51,483 nt of DNA. Origin: Bacteroidales bacterium. Its GTDB lineage: Bacteria > Bacteroidota > Bacteroidia > Bacteroidales > UBA7960. Made by a program: the position numbers and the translations under genes. Position 1 is the stretch's first letter, and the number at the start of each line of letters is the position of its first letter. Positions 7,263-15,961 of the stretch are shown here, one piece after another. Location: the NCBI GenBank assembly GCA_003552075.1, contig PUOJ01000035.1:1-51483 (forward strand), given 5' to 3'. The notes under the pieces are model-generated. The model did not search any database, was not told the DNA's origin, and worked only from the letters and a program-made list of their open reading frames with translations.

Positions 7263-8216
7263 ATGGGCCTCTTCGATATTTTTTCAAAAAACAAGGAGGA
7301 AAAACTTGACCAGGGCTTGCATAAGACCCGCAACAATTTTTTCTCCAAGCTGTCCAAGGCAGTGGCGGGCCGGTCAACGGTCGATGATGACGTGCTCGAT
7401 GACCTTGAAGAAGTCCTGATCAGTTCAGATGTAGGGGTGGCTACAACCATCAAGATCATTGAGCGCATAGAGGAGCGGGTTTCCAGGGATAAATACCTGG
7501 GGACGGAGGAGCTTAACCGGATCCTCCAGGAAGAAGTTACCGCCTTGTTGTATGAGAACGAAGCCAGTGATTTTACTGAGGTGATGTCAGAGAGTCAGGA
7601 GCGGCCATACGTGATCATGGTGGTTGGTGTGAATGGCGTGGGTAAGACCACGACCATCGGAAAGCTGGCGCATCAATTCAAGGCGGCAGGCAAAAAAGTG
7701 GTGCTGGGGGCTGCCGATACTTTTCGGGCTGCGGCAGTGGATCAGCTGACCATCTGGTCTGAACGTGCCGGGGTTCCATTGGTTAGCCAGGGCATGGGAG
7801 CAGACCCCGCTTCTGTTTCTTATGAAACGCTGGAGTATGCAAAGAGAGAGCACATGGACGTGGCCATCCTGGATACCGCTGGCAGGCTGCATAACAAAGT
7901 GAACCTGATGAATGAGCTCGGTAAAATCAAAAGGGTAATGCAAAAAGTCATTCCGGGCGCTCCACACGAAATACTGCTGATCCTCGACGGTTCTACCGGT
8001 CAGAATGCGTTTGAACAAGCCAGGCAGTTTACAACCGTGACCGAGGTAAATGCGCTGGCCATCACCAAGCTGGATGGCACTGCCAAGGGAGGTGTTGTTA
8101 TTGGGGTAAGTGATCAGTTCAGTGTGCCTGTGAAGTACATTGGCATAGGCGAGAAAATTGATGACCTGCAGATTTTTGACCGGGAGGCCTTCGTGAAAAA
8201 ATTGTTTCAGTCTTGA
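7263..8216 (+). CDS. ftsY: Signal recognition particle receptor FtsY
   Basis: A 317-residue SRP-receptor GTPase that docks ribosome-SRP complexes at the inner membrane for co-translational insertion. The N domain (helices around KLSKAVAGRSTVDDDVLDDLEEVLISSDVG) precedes the G domain with G1 GVNGVGKTTTIGKLA, the DTFRAAAVDQL insertion motif, G3 DTAGR, and G4 TKLDG. The long acidic A domain of E. coli FtsY is absent; a short amphipathic start (MGLFDIFSKNKEEKL) could bind lipid. The ORF track opens at 7146, but the 39 extra residues do not fit the family; ATG 7263 is the likely start. It lies between DUF4295 (152 nt) and rimO (44 nt). Confidence 0.95.
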   Translation: MGLFDIFSKNKEEKLDQGLHKTRNNFFSKLSKAVAGRSTVDDDVLDDLEEVLISSDVGVATTIKIIERIEERVSRDKYLGTEELNRILQEEVTALLYENEASDFTEVMSESQERPYVIMVVGVNGVGKTTTIGKLAHQFKAAGKKVVLGAADTFRAAAVDQLTIWSERAGVPLVSQGMGADPASVSYETLEYAKREHMDVAILDTAGRLHNKVNLMNELGKIKRVMQKVIPGAPHEILLILDGSTGQNAFEQARQFTTVTEVNALAITKLDGTAKGGVVIGVSDQFSVPVKYIGIGEKIDDLQIFDREAFVKKLFQS

Positions 8217-8260
8217 TTGACTGGTTTGTATTATTATAAGAAATCATTTGCAATAAACTT

Positions 8261-9577
8261 ATGCGCCCCCGCCCCCAAAAAGTCTCCGTCAATGTCATTA
8301 CCATGGGATGTTCGAAAAACGTGGTAGACTCGGAGAAGTTCATGGGACAACTCTCACCTGATCGATTTGTGGTTACCCATGATGGCAAGGCTCCTGCTGA
8401 TGTCGTGGTGATCAACACCTGCGGATTCATTCAGGATGCCAAGGAAGAGAGCATCGACACCATACTCGAATTGGTTGATGCAGCCAAAAACGGACACATT
8501 GGCGATGTTGTGGTAACCGGTTGCCTTTCTCAGCGTTATCGTGATGAGCTTAGCCGGGAAATACCTGAAGTGGCTGCCTGGTTTGGTGCCCGGGACCCTG
8601 AAGATTTGCTGGCATGGCTTCATGAGCAATATGATGCGGAAAGTGCCGAAAGGGTTGTGACTACACCCATGCATTATGCATACCTCAAGATCTCTGAGGG
8701 ATGCGACCGCACATGCGCTTTCTGCGCCATACCTGCCATCAGGGGAAACCATGTATCCGTTCCTGTTGCGACCTTACGCAGGGAGGCCTCAAGGCTGGCT
8801 GAAAAAGGAGTGAAAGAGCTGATCCTTGTGGCACAGGATTTAAGCTATTATGGGCTGGACATCAGCGGTCGCTCTGAACTTGCTGCCTTGCTGCGTGAAT
8901 TGTGCAATGTCGAAGGGATTGAGTGGATCCGCCTGCATTATGCTTACCCCAACAAGTTTCCGCTGGAAGTGCTTGACCTGATGCGCGAATCTCCCAAAAT
9001 CTGCAATTACCTCGACATCCCCCTGCAGCACATCAACGAGGGCTTGCTGCAATCTATGCGCCGCGGTCACGGTAAGGCCGAAGCACGCACGCTGCTCAGG
9101 AAGATTCGGGAAAAGGTTCCGGGCATAGCAATCCGGACCACCCTCATGGTCGGTTATCCCGGGGAGACGACGGAGGCTTTTCAGGAATTGCTTGATTTTG
9201 TAGATGAGATGCGTTTCGATCGCCTGGGCGTATTTACCTACTCGCCGGAAGAAGACACCCGCGCTTATGCGTTGGGCGATCCCATCCCGGAAGCGGAAAA
9301 ACAGCACAGGTCAGACATCCTGATGGAAAAGCAGGCCGGCATTTCACAGTCGTTGAATAGCGGCAAGCTTGGTCAGCGAATGAAGGTCATCATAGATGCA
9401 GAAGAGCCGGAATACTATGTAGGCCGCACAGCGCATGACAGTCCCGAAGTGGATAACGAGGTGCTGATCAAAAAGACCCGTTCGCTGCGAACGGGTCAGT
9501 TTGTAGAAGTAGCGATCACTGGTGCCGGTGTGTTCGAACTGTATGCCACCCCCGTGGATCCGCCGGACGGCTTATGA
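8261..9577 (+). CDS. rimO: Ribosomal protein S12 methylthiotransferase RimO
   Basis: A 438-residue radical-SAM methylthiotransferase that adds a methylthio group to an aspartate of ribosomal protein S12. The N-terminal MTTase domain carries cysteines for the auxiliary [4Fe-4S] cluster (TMGCSKNVVDSE, NTCGF, GCLSQRY). The radical-SAM CxxxCxxC motif is CDRTCAFC, followed by IPAIRG. The C-terminal ~65 residues form a TRAM domain (GQRMKVIIDAEEPEYYVGRTAHDSPEVDNEVLI) that binds S12. MGCSKNVVDSE and the LDIPLQHINEGLL segment favour RimO over the tRNA enzyme MiaB. It is last in the rpmG-ftsY group, 44 nt after ftsY. Confidence 0.94.
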   Translation: MRPRPQKVSVNVITMGCSKNVVDSEKFMGQLSPDRFVVTHDGKAPADVVVINTCGFIQDAKEESIDTILELVDAAKNGHIGDVVVTGCLSQRYRDELSREIPEVAAWFGARDPEDLLAWLHEQYDAESAERVVTTPMHYAYLKISEGCDRTCAFCAIPAIRGNHVSVPVATLRREASRLAEKGVKELILVAQDLSYYGLDISGRSELAALLRELCNVEGIEWIRLHYAYPNKFPLEVLDLMRESPKICNYLDIPLQHINEGLLQSMRRGHGKAEARTLLRKIREKVPGIAIRTTLMVGYPGETTEAFQELLDFVDEMRFDRLGVFTYSPEEDTRAYALGDPIPEAEKQHRSDILMEKQAGISQSLNSGKLGQRMKVIIDAEEPEYYVGRTAHDSPEVDNEVLIKKTRSLRTGQFVEVAITGAGVFELYATPVDPPDGL

Positions 9578-9762
9578 TCCCCGGGTGTTGACCTGATATA
9601 CCCTGGTGATTGTTTACCATATTTGGCAAGCCCACTTCAGGACGCGAAAGCTTTTTTTCGCTGCCCATGTGCTGCGTCTGCCTGCTTGTTATATGCTACT
9701 TACCCCGGCAGCTTAGGTACATGGTCACGGCACCCCATTTCCAATATCCTTAAGTATTATGA

Positions 9763-12393
9763 CTAATCCAGCAGCAGCGCGTTAAATATCAGTTTGTTTG
9801 ACACGGGTGTGGATCCCCTGAAGTTGGGGGCAAAAGAAAAGAGGACGGCCTGTCCTTCTCCACGTTGCAGCCACACGATGGCTGGCTGGCGCTCCAGCAG
9901 TTCTTCTTTTTCCGAATATCCGCTTAATAACAGGTCCTGGTCTTCAGGAAATTTCCCAATGACCCTTCTGTCCATGCCAAAGGTGGGTATTGATGTAGAG
10001 AATACCGGTGCGCTTCTGTGAAACACGCCGATTTGTTGCGGCATGCCCAAGTTGAGCGGATGTCCTTCCTGCAAATTGATCTGGAGGAATGAACCGGGGC
10101 TGTAAAACCCCTCTCCGGTAAGGCGGCTGGAAATGTTCTGCACAGGGAAGCGGAAGTTTTCTTCTTCGTTGCCGGGAGTCATCAGGCCAAAGAAAAGTTC
10201 CGTGGATCGCGCCCAGGATATGATATTGCCACCTTCCGCCATGAAGCGCAGCACGTTTTGCCATCCTTCGCTACCCATCCCCCTGATGTATTCCGGATTA
10301 TAGAACGGGATGAAAACCTCGCCACCGCGCGTGCTATGTCCGTGCAGGATCTGATCCTTGGTGGCATCAGGAAAGATGATCACATCATATTGTGCACTGA
10401 GGTCTGTGTCGATGAAGTCGGCGGGGTTGAGTACCGTGAATGGTATGCCATAAGAGTCAAAAAGCCATCTTGTCCAGCCGGCATCCATGTCGTGAAAGTT
10501 GGTTTCGCAAAGCGCAATTCGTGGCATACTCAGCGTCTCTGCATTTACATCGGGTCTTTCACTCAGGTAAAACGGGATGGTATGGATTTCCTGCAGCAGC
10601 GAATCCAGGAAGCTGTGGTTGTTGCTGTTTACCGCAACCAGGAAGCTTCCTTCTGGGACGGGTTCATCATTGTGTTGCAATATGGCAGTGGTGCGCTTTA
10701 CATCAAAGCCTTTTCCGAGTGTGGAAAAAGCAGCCTTGTAGCTGTGGTTGTTACTTGCAGGAAACAAGAGGTAGCTCAAATCACCGGGCAGGCCATGATC
10801 AATTTTTAACTGTTCCGCGGTAACCTCTGAAAACTGAATGTCTTCCTTGCTGTAAAAGCTGTTGATCTCATGGCTGGTCACGCCACGGTGCAGCGGCAGC
10901 GACCAGGACGTGATATCATAGGGTCTGATCATTTCTCCACCCGGCGTATACCTGCGTACCGGAAACTCCTGGTCTTCCATCACCTCTTTGATAAAGGCGC
11001 GAAAGGGTTGTGCCAGGGGGATGATAAAATCACCCGCATGGATGAACCTTCCTTCCATCACGGCGTCTTCATCCATCTGATATAGCTGAATGCCGTGTCT
11101 TTCAAGAAGTTCAAGGAGAGCCAGCAGCTCGCCCTGGTCGTGCTGTTCGCGTGGCAGCACATAAAAGAAGGGTGGTTCAGTCAGGCCTTTATTGATCTCG
11201 CGGCGGGCCATCTCATTGCGGAAATCCAGGATTTCTTCCCGATGCAGTGAAGCTGTTCTTACCAGTGAATATACCGATTCCAACTCATAAGTAATGAGGT
11301 CTTCCATGGTCCACCATCCTCCCGGCCATGGTGCAGGAAAGTTGATGCTTTTCTTGTATTCAGACAAACCTTTTCCGAAAACCTGCAATTCATTCGCTTC
11401 AATGTATATGGGTGTGGCCAGTTGTACGGAGGCAGCCTCTGTGAGCAGACTGATCACGTTTTTCCAGGTGGATGTCTGGGTTGAGCCCGGCCAGTAATCA
11501 TCAAACAGGTAGTGTTGGCTGATGCCCTTCAGTCCGCTCGCCGTCATGTCCCTTGCCATGTTGGAGCCAAAAACCCAGGTCCAACCCCAAATCAGCTCAT
11601 CGACATTTTGTGCGATGGGGTCATGATTTGGTGGTACAAAGTACCTGGGGCCGGTGCTGCCCATCTGGTGTTTTTCCACAAGCACATGGGGAAACCAGTC
11701 CAGGTTGTAAATGTCTGCCACAGCCTGGTTGTCAGACTGTGTAAGGGTGACAAAATCCCGGTTAATGTTATGCCCCACATATTTGTGGTAGACACCCGGC
11801 AGGGAACTGCCTTCATAAGGTGTATCCAGGTACTTGTTGTAATGCTCCACGATCATGTTCATGCCATCCGGGTTGTGGCAGGGTACCATCATGAACACCA
11901 CGTCGTCGAGGTAACGGGGGTTGCTATCCGTACCCGTGATGAGGTTATAAGCCATCAGTGGTGCAGCCTGTGAGGGGGCAACCTCTGTGGAATGCATGGA
12001 TAAGGTGACCAGCACAAAGGTTTTGCCTTCGTCAATCATGCCTTGCAGCTCATCAGAGGGGATATCCCCGTCAAGGGCCAGTCGGCGGTTGATCTCGCGC
12101 AGCCTGTCCAGGTTGGCGATGTTTTCTTCTGATGAGACAAAGCCGATGTACATCGGCCGCCCCATTGGCGATTCCCCATGTTCCAGGAGCTTCATCATAG
12201 GCGATTCCTCCTGCAGCAGGTCAAGGTAATCAATAAGGTCTTCATAAAGAAACATCTTTCGGTCCTCTCCCGGCTTGAATCCAAAGAAGTTTTCCGGGTG
12301 AGTCAGGTCGTGGTCATTGGCATTCAGGGGTAAGCTGAGAATCAGAATAAAAACCGGCAGGAAGACCCTGGCAATCACGGATAGGAAGCGCAT
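9763..12393 (-). CDS. Secreted M14-family zinc carboxypeptidase-like protein
   Basis: An 876-residue exported protein with a signal peptide (MRFLSVIARVFLPVFILILSLPLNAN). The catalytic M14 domain occupies about residues 50-380. SMHSTEVAPSQAA supplies the first zinc ligands (HxxE), CHNPDGMNM and HNINRDFVTLTQ resemble M14 substrate-binding loops, and VLVEKHQMG supplies a late histidine. The C-terminal ~300 residues are a class I amidotransferase-like fold (FDSYGIPFTVLNPADF, DVIIFPDATKD, FMAEGGNIISWA), a combination seen in large Bacteroidota M14 proteins. It probably trims peptides or cell-wall peptides outside the inner membrane; the specificity is unknown. It lies 124 nt downstream of the hexomutase gene and may be transcribed with it. 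The frames opposite are shadows. Confidence 0.85.
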   Translation of the reverse strand: MRFLSVIARVFLPVFILILSLPLNANDHDLTHPENFFGFKPGEDRKMFLYEDLIDYLDLLQEESPMMKLLEHGESPMGRPMYIGFVSSEENIANLDRLREINRRLALDGDIPSDELQGMIDEGKTFVLVTLSMHSTEVAPSQAAPLMAYNLITGTDSNPRYLDDVVFMMVPCHNPDGMNMIVEHYNKYLDTPYEGSSLPGVYHKYVGHNINRDFVTLTQSDNQAVADIYNLDWFPHVLVEKHQMGSTGPRYFVPPNHDPIAQNVDELIWGWTWVFGSNMARDMTASGLKGISQHYLFDDYWPGSTQTSTWKNVISLLTEAASVQLATPIYIEANELQVFGKGLSEYKKSINFPAPWPGGWWTMEDLITYELESVYSLVRTASLHREEILDFRNEMARREINKGLTEPPFFYVLPREQHDQGELLALLELLERHGIQLYQMDEDAVMEGRFIHAGDFIIPLAQPFRAFIKEVMEDQEFPVRRYTPGGEMIRPYDITSWSLPLHRGVTSHEINSFYSKEDIQFSEVTAEQLKIDHGLPGDLSYLLFPASNNHSYKAAFSTLGKGFDVKRTTAILQHNDEPVPEGSFLVAVNSNNHSFLDSLLQEIHTIPFYLSERPDVNAETLSMPRIALCETNFHDMDAGWTRWLFDSYGIPFTVLNPADFIDTDLSAQYDVIIFPDATKDQILHGHSTRGGEVFIPFYNPEYIRGMGSEGWQNVLRFMAEGGNIISWARSTELFFGLMTPGNEEENFRFPVQNISSRLTGEGFYSPGSFLQINLQEGHPLNLGMPQQIGVFHRSAPVFSTSIPTFGMDRRVIGKFPEDQDLLLSGYSEKEELLERQPAIVWLQRGEGQAVLFSFAPNFRGSTPVSNKLIFNALLLD

Positions 12394-12517
12394 GGATAAT
12401 TTGTTTAGTTAGTAATCATGTAGAGTGAGCTTGTAAAAATACAAAAATCAAAGAAACATCAGGGCTCAATGAAAAATCTTGCTGTTTGCGCAACAGGCAG
12501 GCTTTATGGGTGCGACA

Positions 12518-13927
12518 TTATGCCTTCATGATGGCATGATAGGTTTCCCGGAGAATATCCAGTGCTTCTTCCTGGTCCTTTCCTTCAGCGTATGTGCGTA
12601 AAACGGGTTCTGTACCCGATGGCCTGATCATGACCCACTGATGGTCGCTGAAGTAAAATTTAAACCCGTCGAGGTCCTCCACGGCGATTACCTTGTATTT
12701 GCCAAACTGTTTGTAGGCTCCCTGGCGGCAATTTTCCACAATTCGTTGCTTGTCTGCAGGTGCGATCGTAAGGTCGGATCTTTCAAAGGCAAAGGGGCCG
12801 GTAATGGCATACACATCTTCTATCAATCCGGTCAGTGATTTTCCAGTTTTGACCATGGCTTCCCAGATGATCAAACCGTTATATATGCCGTCCCGTTCAG
12901 GGATGTGCCCGCTAACCGCTATTCCCCCGGATTCTTCCCCCCCGACCAGCACTTCTTCTTCCAGCATGATCCCGCAGATGTGCTTGAAGCCTATTTTTAC
13001 AATTTCCAGCGGGATATGATAATGGGCACAAAGGTCCTTGATTTTTACAGTTGAAGAGAAGCCTGTCACCACCTTTCCTTTTCTCTTTTCATGGTGATGC
13101 AGGTAATAAATGAGCAGCAGGATGACGTGGTGGGAATCGATGTAGTTGCCATGCTGGTCCATGAGGGCTGTCCGGTCAGCATCTCCATCTACGGCCAGGC
13201 CACATGCGATGTTTCCTTCGTCGCGGATGGCTTTGCTGAATGCTGTCAGGTTTTTGGCGAGAGGCTCCGGTGGTATTCCGTCAAATAGCGGCTGCCTTTC
13301 GCCATGAAGGATCATCATGTCCGGGAACAGCCGCTTCATGATGTATTGGCCTGAGCCATACATGGCATCGAAAGCGAAACGCATGTCGGCGTTTCTGATG
13401 GCATCAAGATCAAACTGTTTCTCCAATGCATCACAATACATGCCTTCCAGGTCCACATATTCGAGCAGCCCCTGTTTTTGCAAATCCTCAAGCCGCATTT
13501 GATCGCTGTCAGCCTGCACCTCATCCGGGATCAGCTGTTCGATTTCACCCACCTGCTCTTCGAGCAGCGGCCCGCCATAACTGCCTTTGAGTTTATAACC
13601 GTTGTATTCTGGCGGATTGTGGCTTGCGGTAATAAATACCCCAAGGATGCTTTTGTGGTGCAGGGTGCCCATGCTGATCATCGGAGCGGTGGCCACAGTG
13701 CCCGACATGAATACCTTGATGCCGTGCCTGCATAGGACCCTGATAACCGTTTCGGTAAACAATTCACCCCCAAAGCGGCAATCGTGACCGAGCACGACGG
13801 AGGGTTCTTTGCTTTGCTGGAGTGCCCACAGTGCCGTGCCTTGAGCTATACGGGCCACGTTTTCTGTGGTAAAGTCCTTTGCAATGACTGCCCGCCAGCC
13901 ATCCGTGCCGAATTTGATTGTTGTCAT
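12518..13927 (-). CDS. Phosphoglucomutase/phosphomannomutase family protein
   Basis: A 469-residue alpha-D-phosphohexomutase that moves phosphate between C1 and C6 of a hexose phosphate for glycogen, envelope or nucleotide-sugar synthesis. The four domains are marked by FGTDGWRAV at the start, the phosphoserine loop TASHNPPEYNG, the magnesium loop DGDADR, the sugar-specificity loop GGEESGG and the phosphate-binding loop RPSGTEP. The GGEESGG loop is closest to phosphoglucomutase-type members, but the sugar cannot be fixed by eye. The ORF track starts at 13960; ATG 13927 (MTTIKFGTDGWRAV) places the conserved FGTDG motif correctly. It sits 323 nt from mltG, separated by repeats. Confidence 0.92.
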   Translation of the reverse strand: MTTIKFGTDGWRAVIAKDFTTENVARIAQGTALWALQQSKEPSVVLGHDCRFGGELFTETVIRVLCRHGIKVFMSGTVATAPMISMGTLHHKSILGVFITASHNPPEYNGYKLKGSYGGPLLEEQVGEIEQLIPDEVQADSDQMRLEDLQKQGLLEYVDLEGMYCDALEKQFDLDAIRNADMRFAFDAMYGSGQYIMKRLFPDMMILHGERQPLFDGIPPEPLAKNLTAFSKAIRDEGNIACGLAVDGDADRTALMDQHGNYIDSHHVILLLIYYLHHHEKRKGKVVTGFSSTVKIKDLCAHYHIPLEIVKIGFKHICGIMLEEEVLVGGEESGGIAVSGHIPERDGIYNGLIIWEAMVKTGKSLTGLIEDVYAITGPFAFERSDLTIAPADKQRIVENCRQGAYKQFGKYKVIAVEDLDGFKFYFSDHQWVMIRPSGTEPVLRTYAEGKDQEEALDILRETYHAIMKA

Positions 13928-14250
13928 AAGTGTTGAATTTTTAGAAGGACAAAAAGACAAAAAGACAAAAGGACAAAATGTCTAAAAGTCGAAAGGTCTA
14001 AATGTCCGGGTCTGCGATGGTTTTTATGTTTTTGGAGCCCCTTGTATGCTGTTGGTTGCTGGCCGTGAGCTGTTAACATGTAGAGCCCCCGAAAAAAACA
14101 CCCGGTCAAATTTTCTTGCTAACTGCCAACAGCTAAAAGCCAATAGCACATAGCCAACAGCACATAGCCAACAGCGAACAGCCAATTGTCTTAACTTCAA
14201 ACTTCAAACCTCAAGCTTAACCTTAACCTTAACCTTAACCTTAACCTAGT
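13928..14250. repeat. Gene-free intergenic block made of three short-period repeats
   Basis: Between mltG and the hexomutase gene there is no coding sequence. The first part (13944-14011) repeats AAAAAGAC/AAAAGGAC and then AAAAGTCGAAAGGTC. The second (14117-14187) repeats words such as AGCCAATAGC and AGCCAACAGC. The third (14190-14247) has ACTTCAAACTTCAAACCTC and then the hexamer CCTTAA about five times. The first array resembles 44759-44808 and the second resembles the complement of 40869-40945. No promoter of the TAnnTTTG form is evident for the hexomutase. Confidence 0.75.
14214..14247. repeat. Hexanucleotide tandem array (CCTTAA)n
   Basis: Four perfect CCTTAA units plus partial units at both ends run from about 14215 to 14247, ending four bases before the mltG stop codon. 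Such perfect microsatellites can vary in copy number by slippage. It looks like a telomere-type hexamer but is internal to a bacterial chromosome. Confidence 0.85.
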
Positions 14251-15297
14251 TTACCGGTATACATTCCTTTCATCCAGTGCCCGCCTGTATTTTCTTGCAT
14301 TGGCCAGGTGTTCGGCATAGGTTCTGGCAAAGAGGTGATAGCCGCTGAAATCAGGTTTTGCACTAAAAAAGTAATAATCGTGTGCTTCATAATACAGTAC
14401 GGCGTCAATGACCTGTGGGGCTGGCAAATTTATTGGTCCTGGTGGAAGGCCTGCATACTTATAGGTATTAAAGGGTGAATCGATTTCCAGGTGCCTGTTG
14501 AGTACCCGCCTGATGGTAAAATCGCCCTGGGCAAAAATTACCGTAGGGTCTGCCTGAAGCGGGATGCCACGGCTGAGTCTGTTCATGTACACACCGGCTA
14601 CCCTGGCCATTTCTTCGGCCTTGTTGGTTTCGCTTTGCACGATGGATGCAAGTATGGCCACTTCTGTGATGGATAAGCCGATTTCCTCTGCCCGCTGCCT
14701 GCGAGCCTGGTTCCAGAAGGCCTGGTATTCCCTGTGCATCCTTTGAAGCAGCCGTTCGGGGCTAGTGTTCCAGTACACTTCATAGGTATTTGGAATAAAG
14801 AGCAGCCTTGCGGTCAAGGTGTCTTTGCCCAGGGGCTCAATTGCTTCAGGATCACGCAGCAGCGAAAAGATTTCCATTGAGTCGGGTTCAATTTGAGAAG
14901 CAATTCGACCTGCCAGCTCTTCATCGGTTCGGATATTATGAAAGGTCAGGTTTACCGGGCTTTGCTCCCCCGACCTGAGCAAGTTGATGAGTTGATTGTT
15001 GCTCATGCCATCAAAGATCATAAACCTTCCGGCCATCACCCGGTTCGGATAGTTCTTCTGACCGGCAAGCCAGTTAAAACGACCGGGGTGTCGCAGCAGG
15101 TCTTTTTCCTTCAGCATGTCGAGCACTTCCTGGTAGGTGCTGCCTGAAGGAATGTGGATGTGCATTTGTTCCCGGTGCTTCAGATGGACGTTGGATGCAT
15201 GCACATATAAATAAAAAAGGAGCCCTGCAATTGCGGCCAGGCCCAGCAATATGAAAGCGGTAATTCTTGTCAGCAAAGAGATCTTCATTCGATTCAA
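14251..15297 (-). CDS. mltG: Endolytic transglycosylase MltG (YceG-like)
   Basis: A 348-residue inner-membrane lytic transglycosylase that cuts nascent peptidoglycan and sets glycan strand length. One N-terminal membrane helix (ITAFILLGLAAIAGLLFYLYV) is followed by a LysM-like region (MHIHIPSGSTYQEVLDMLKEKDLL) and the YceG catalytic domain. The catalytic glutamate lies in ILASIVQSETNKAEEMARVAGVYMNRL, and PLQADPTVIFA is a conserved substrate loop. NTYKYAGLPPGPINLPAPQVIDAVL is typical of the family's end region. Start options are 15297 (MNRMKISL) or 15288 (MKISL). It lies after dapF and a GNAT gene, an order seen in other Bacteroidota. Confidence 0.92.
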   Translation of the reverse strand: MNRMKISLLTRITAFILLGLAAIAGLLFYLYVHASNVHLKHREQMHIHIPSGSTYQEVLDMLKEKDLLRHPGRFNWLAGQKNYPNRVMAGRFMIFDGMSNNQLINLLRSGEQSPVNLTFHNIRTDEELAGRIASQIEPDSMEIFSLLRDPEAIEPLGKDTLTARLLFIPNTYEVYWNTSPERLLQRMHREYQAFWNQARRQRAEEIGLSITEVAILASIVQSETNKAEEMARVAGVYMNRLSRGIPLQADPTVIFAQGDFTIRRVLNRHLEIDSPFNTYKYAGLPPGPINLPAPQVIDAVLYYEAHDYYFFSAKPDFSGYHLFARTYAEHLANARKYRRALDERNVYR

Positions 15298-15356
15298 TAT
15301 GTCAATACGTCAGGATGCACAGGTCTGCTCCTGGTTTTTCAACCATCAGCCAGTCT

Positions 15357-15875
15357 TTAAAAAAGCAACTGCAGGAAATGTTCATCATGCCACCCATCTT
15401 TATGCAGGCGCCAGGCCTTACGCGTGCCGGTTATCTCAAATCCTTTTTGCCGGAATAGCCTGATGCTTCCCTTGTTATCACTGCCGATACCGCAAAACAG
15501 CTGCTTCAGTTGCAAAACATCCCTTGCATAGGCTTTAATCACATCAATTGCCTCTGCACCATAAGCTTTTCGCCGATGTTTTGGGTCGATGATGATGCCA
15601 ACTGCCGCTCTCTTGTGATGGGGGTCAAAGTCAAACAGGTCGATGATGCCCACGCATGTCTTATCGTGGGTTTCAATGATCAGGCGCAGCTGCTTATCTT
15701 TATAGATGTCGTTTTCTGCATGAAGAATATACTGTTCGAGATAAAAACGTGAAATCGGGTTGAGGTGGTTGCTCACCACCCACATTTCTGCATCATTTTC
15801 ATATCTGTACAAGTGTTCCAGGTCTTCTATCTCGACCGGGCGAAGTCGCAGGTATTTTCCTTCTAATGGTTGCAT
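15357..15875 (-). CDS. GNAT family N-acetyltransferase
   Basis: A 172-residue acetyl-CoA-dependent acetyltransferase of the RimJ/RimL-like branch. It opens LEGKYLRLRPVEIEDLEHLYRYEND, the standard first strand and helix. The acetyl-CoA pyrophosphate loop is the variant IIIDPKHRRKAYGAEAI (R/QxxGxG/A type), and IGSDNKGSIRLFRQKGFEITG is the usual C-terminal motif. The substrate is unknown: a protein N-terminus, an amine or a sugar nucleotide. The track's start at 15941 adds 22 residues with no counterpart in the family; ATG 15875 places the conserved first strand at the N-terminus. It lies between dapF and mltG on the same strand, probably in one operon. Confidence 0.85.
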   Translation of the reverse strand: MQPLEGKYLRLRPVEIEDLEHLYRYENDAEMWVVSNHLNPISRFYLEQYILHAENDIYKDKQLRLIIETHDKTCVGIIDLFDFDPHHKRAAVGIIIDPKHRRKAYGAEAIDVIKAYARDVLQLKQLFCGIGSDNKGSIRLFRQKGFEITGTRKAWRLHKDGWHDEHFLQLLF

Positions 15876-15961
15876 CTTGCATTCTTTCGGCAGGCAGCAC
15901 AAATGCTGCGCTTGCATCTTTATCTTCCTTTTGATCGTCAATTCTTTGGCATAGAATGGTT

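Noticed and set aside
9643-9662. GCGAAA...TTTCGC dyad after rimO as a terminator
   Set aside because: The T run is within the stem/loop rather than after it, and no T tract follows.
10258-10809. 183-aa plus-strand ORF opposite the M14 peptidase
   Set aside because: Shadow frame of a well-supported gene; no recognisable motif.
12482-12496. Hairpin CTGTT-TGCGC-AACAG after the hexomutase gene as a terminator
   Set aside because: The stem is only 5 bp and the nearest U run on the minus strand starts several bases away, so support is too weak.
13944-14250. A CRISPR array in the repeat-rich gap before mltG
   Set aside because: The repeats are short, loose words without a constant 25-37-bp repeat or unique spacers, and no cas gene is near.
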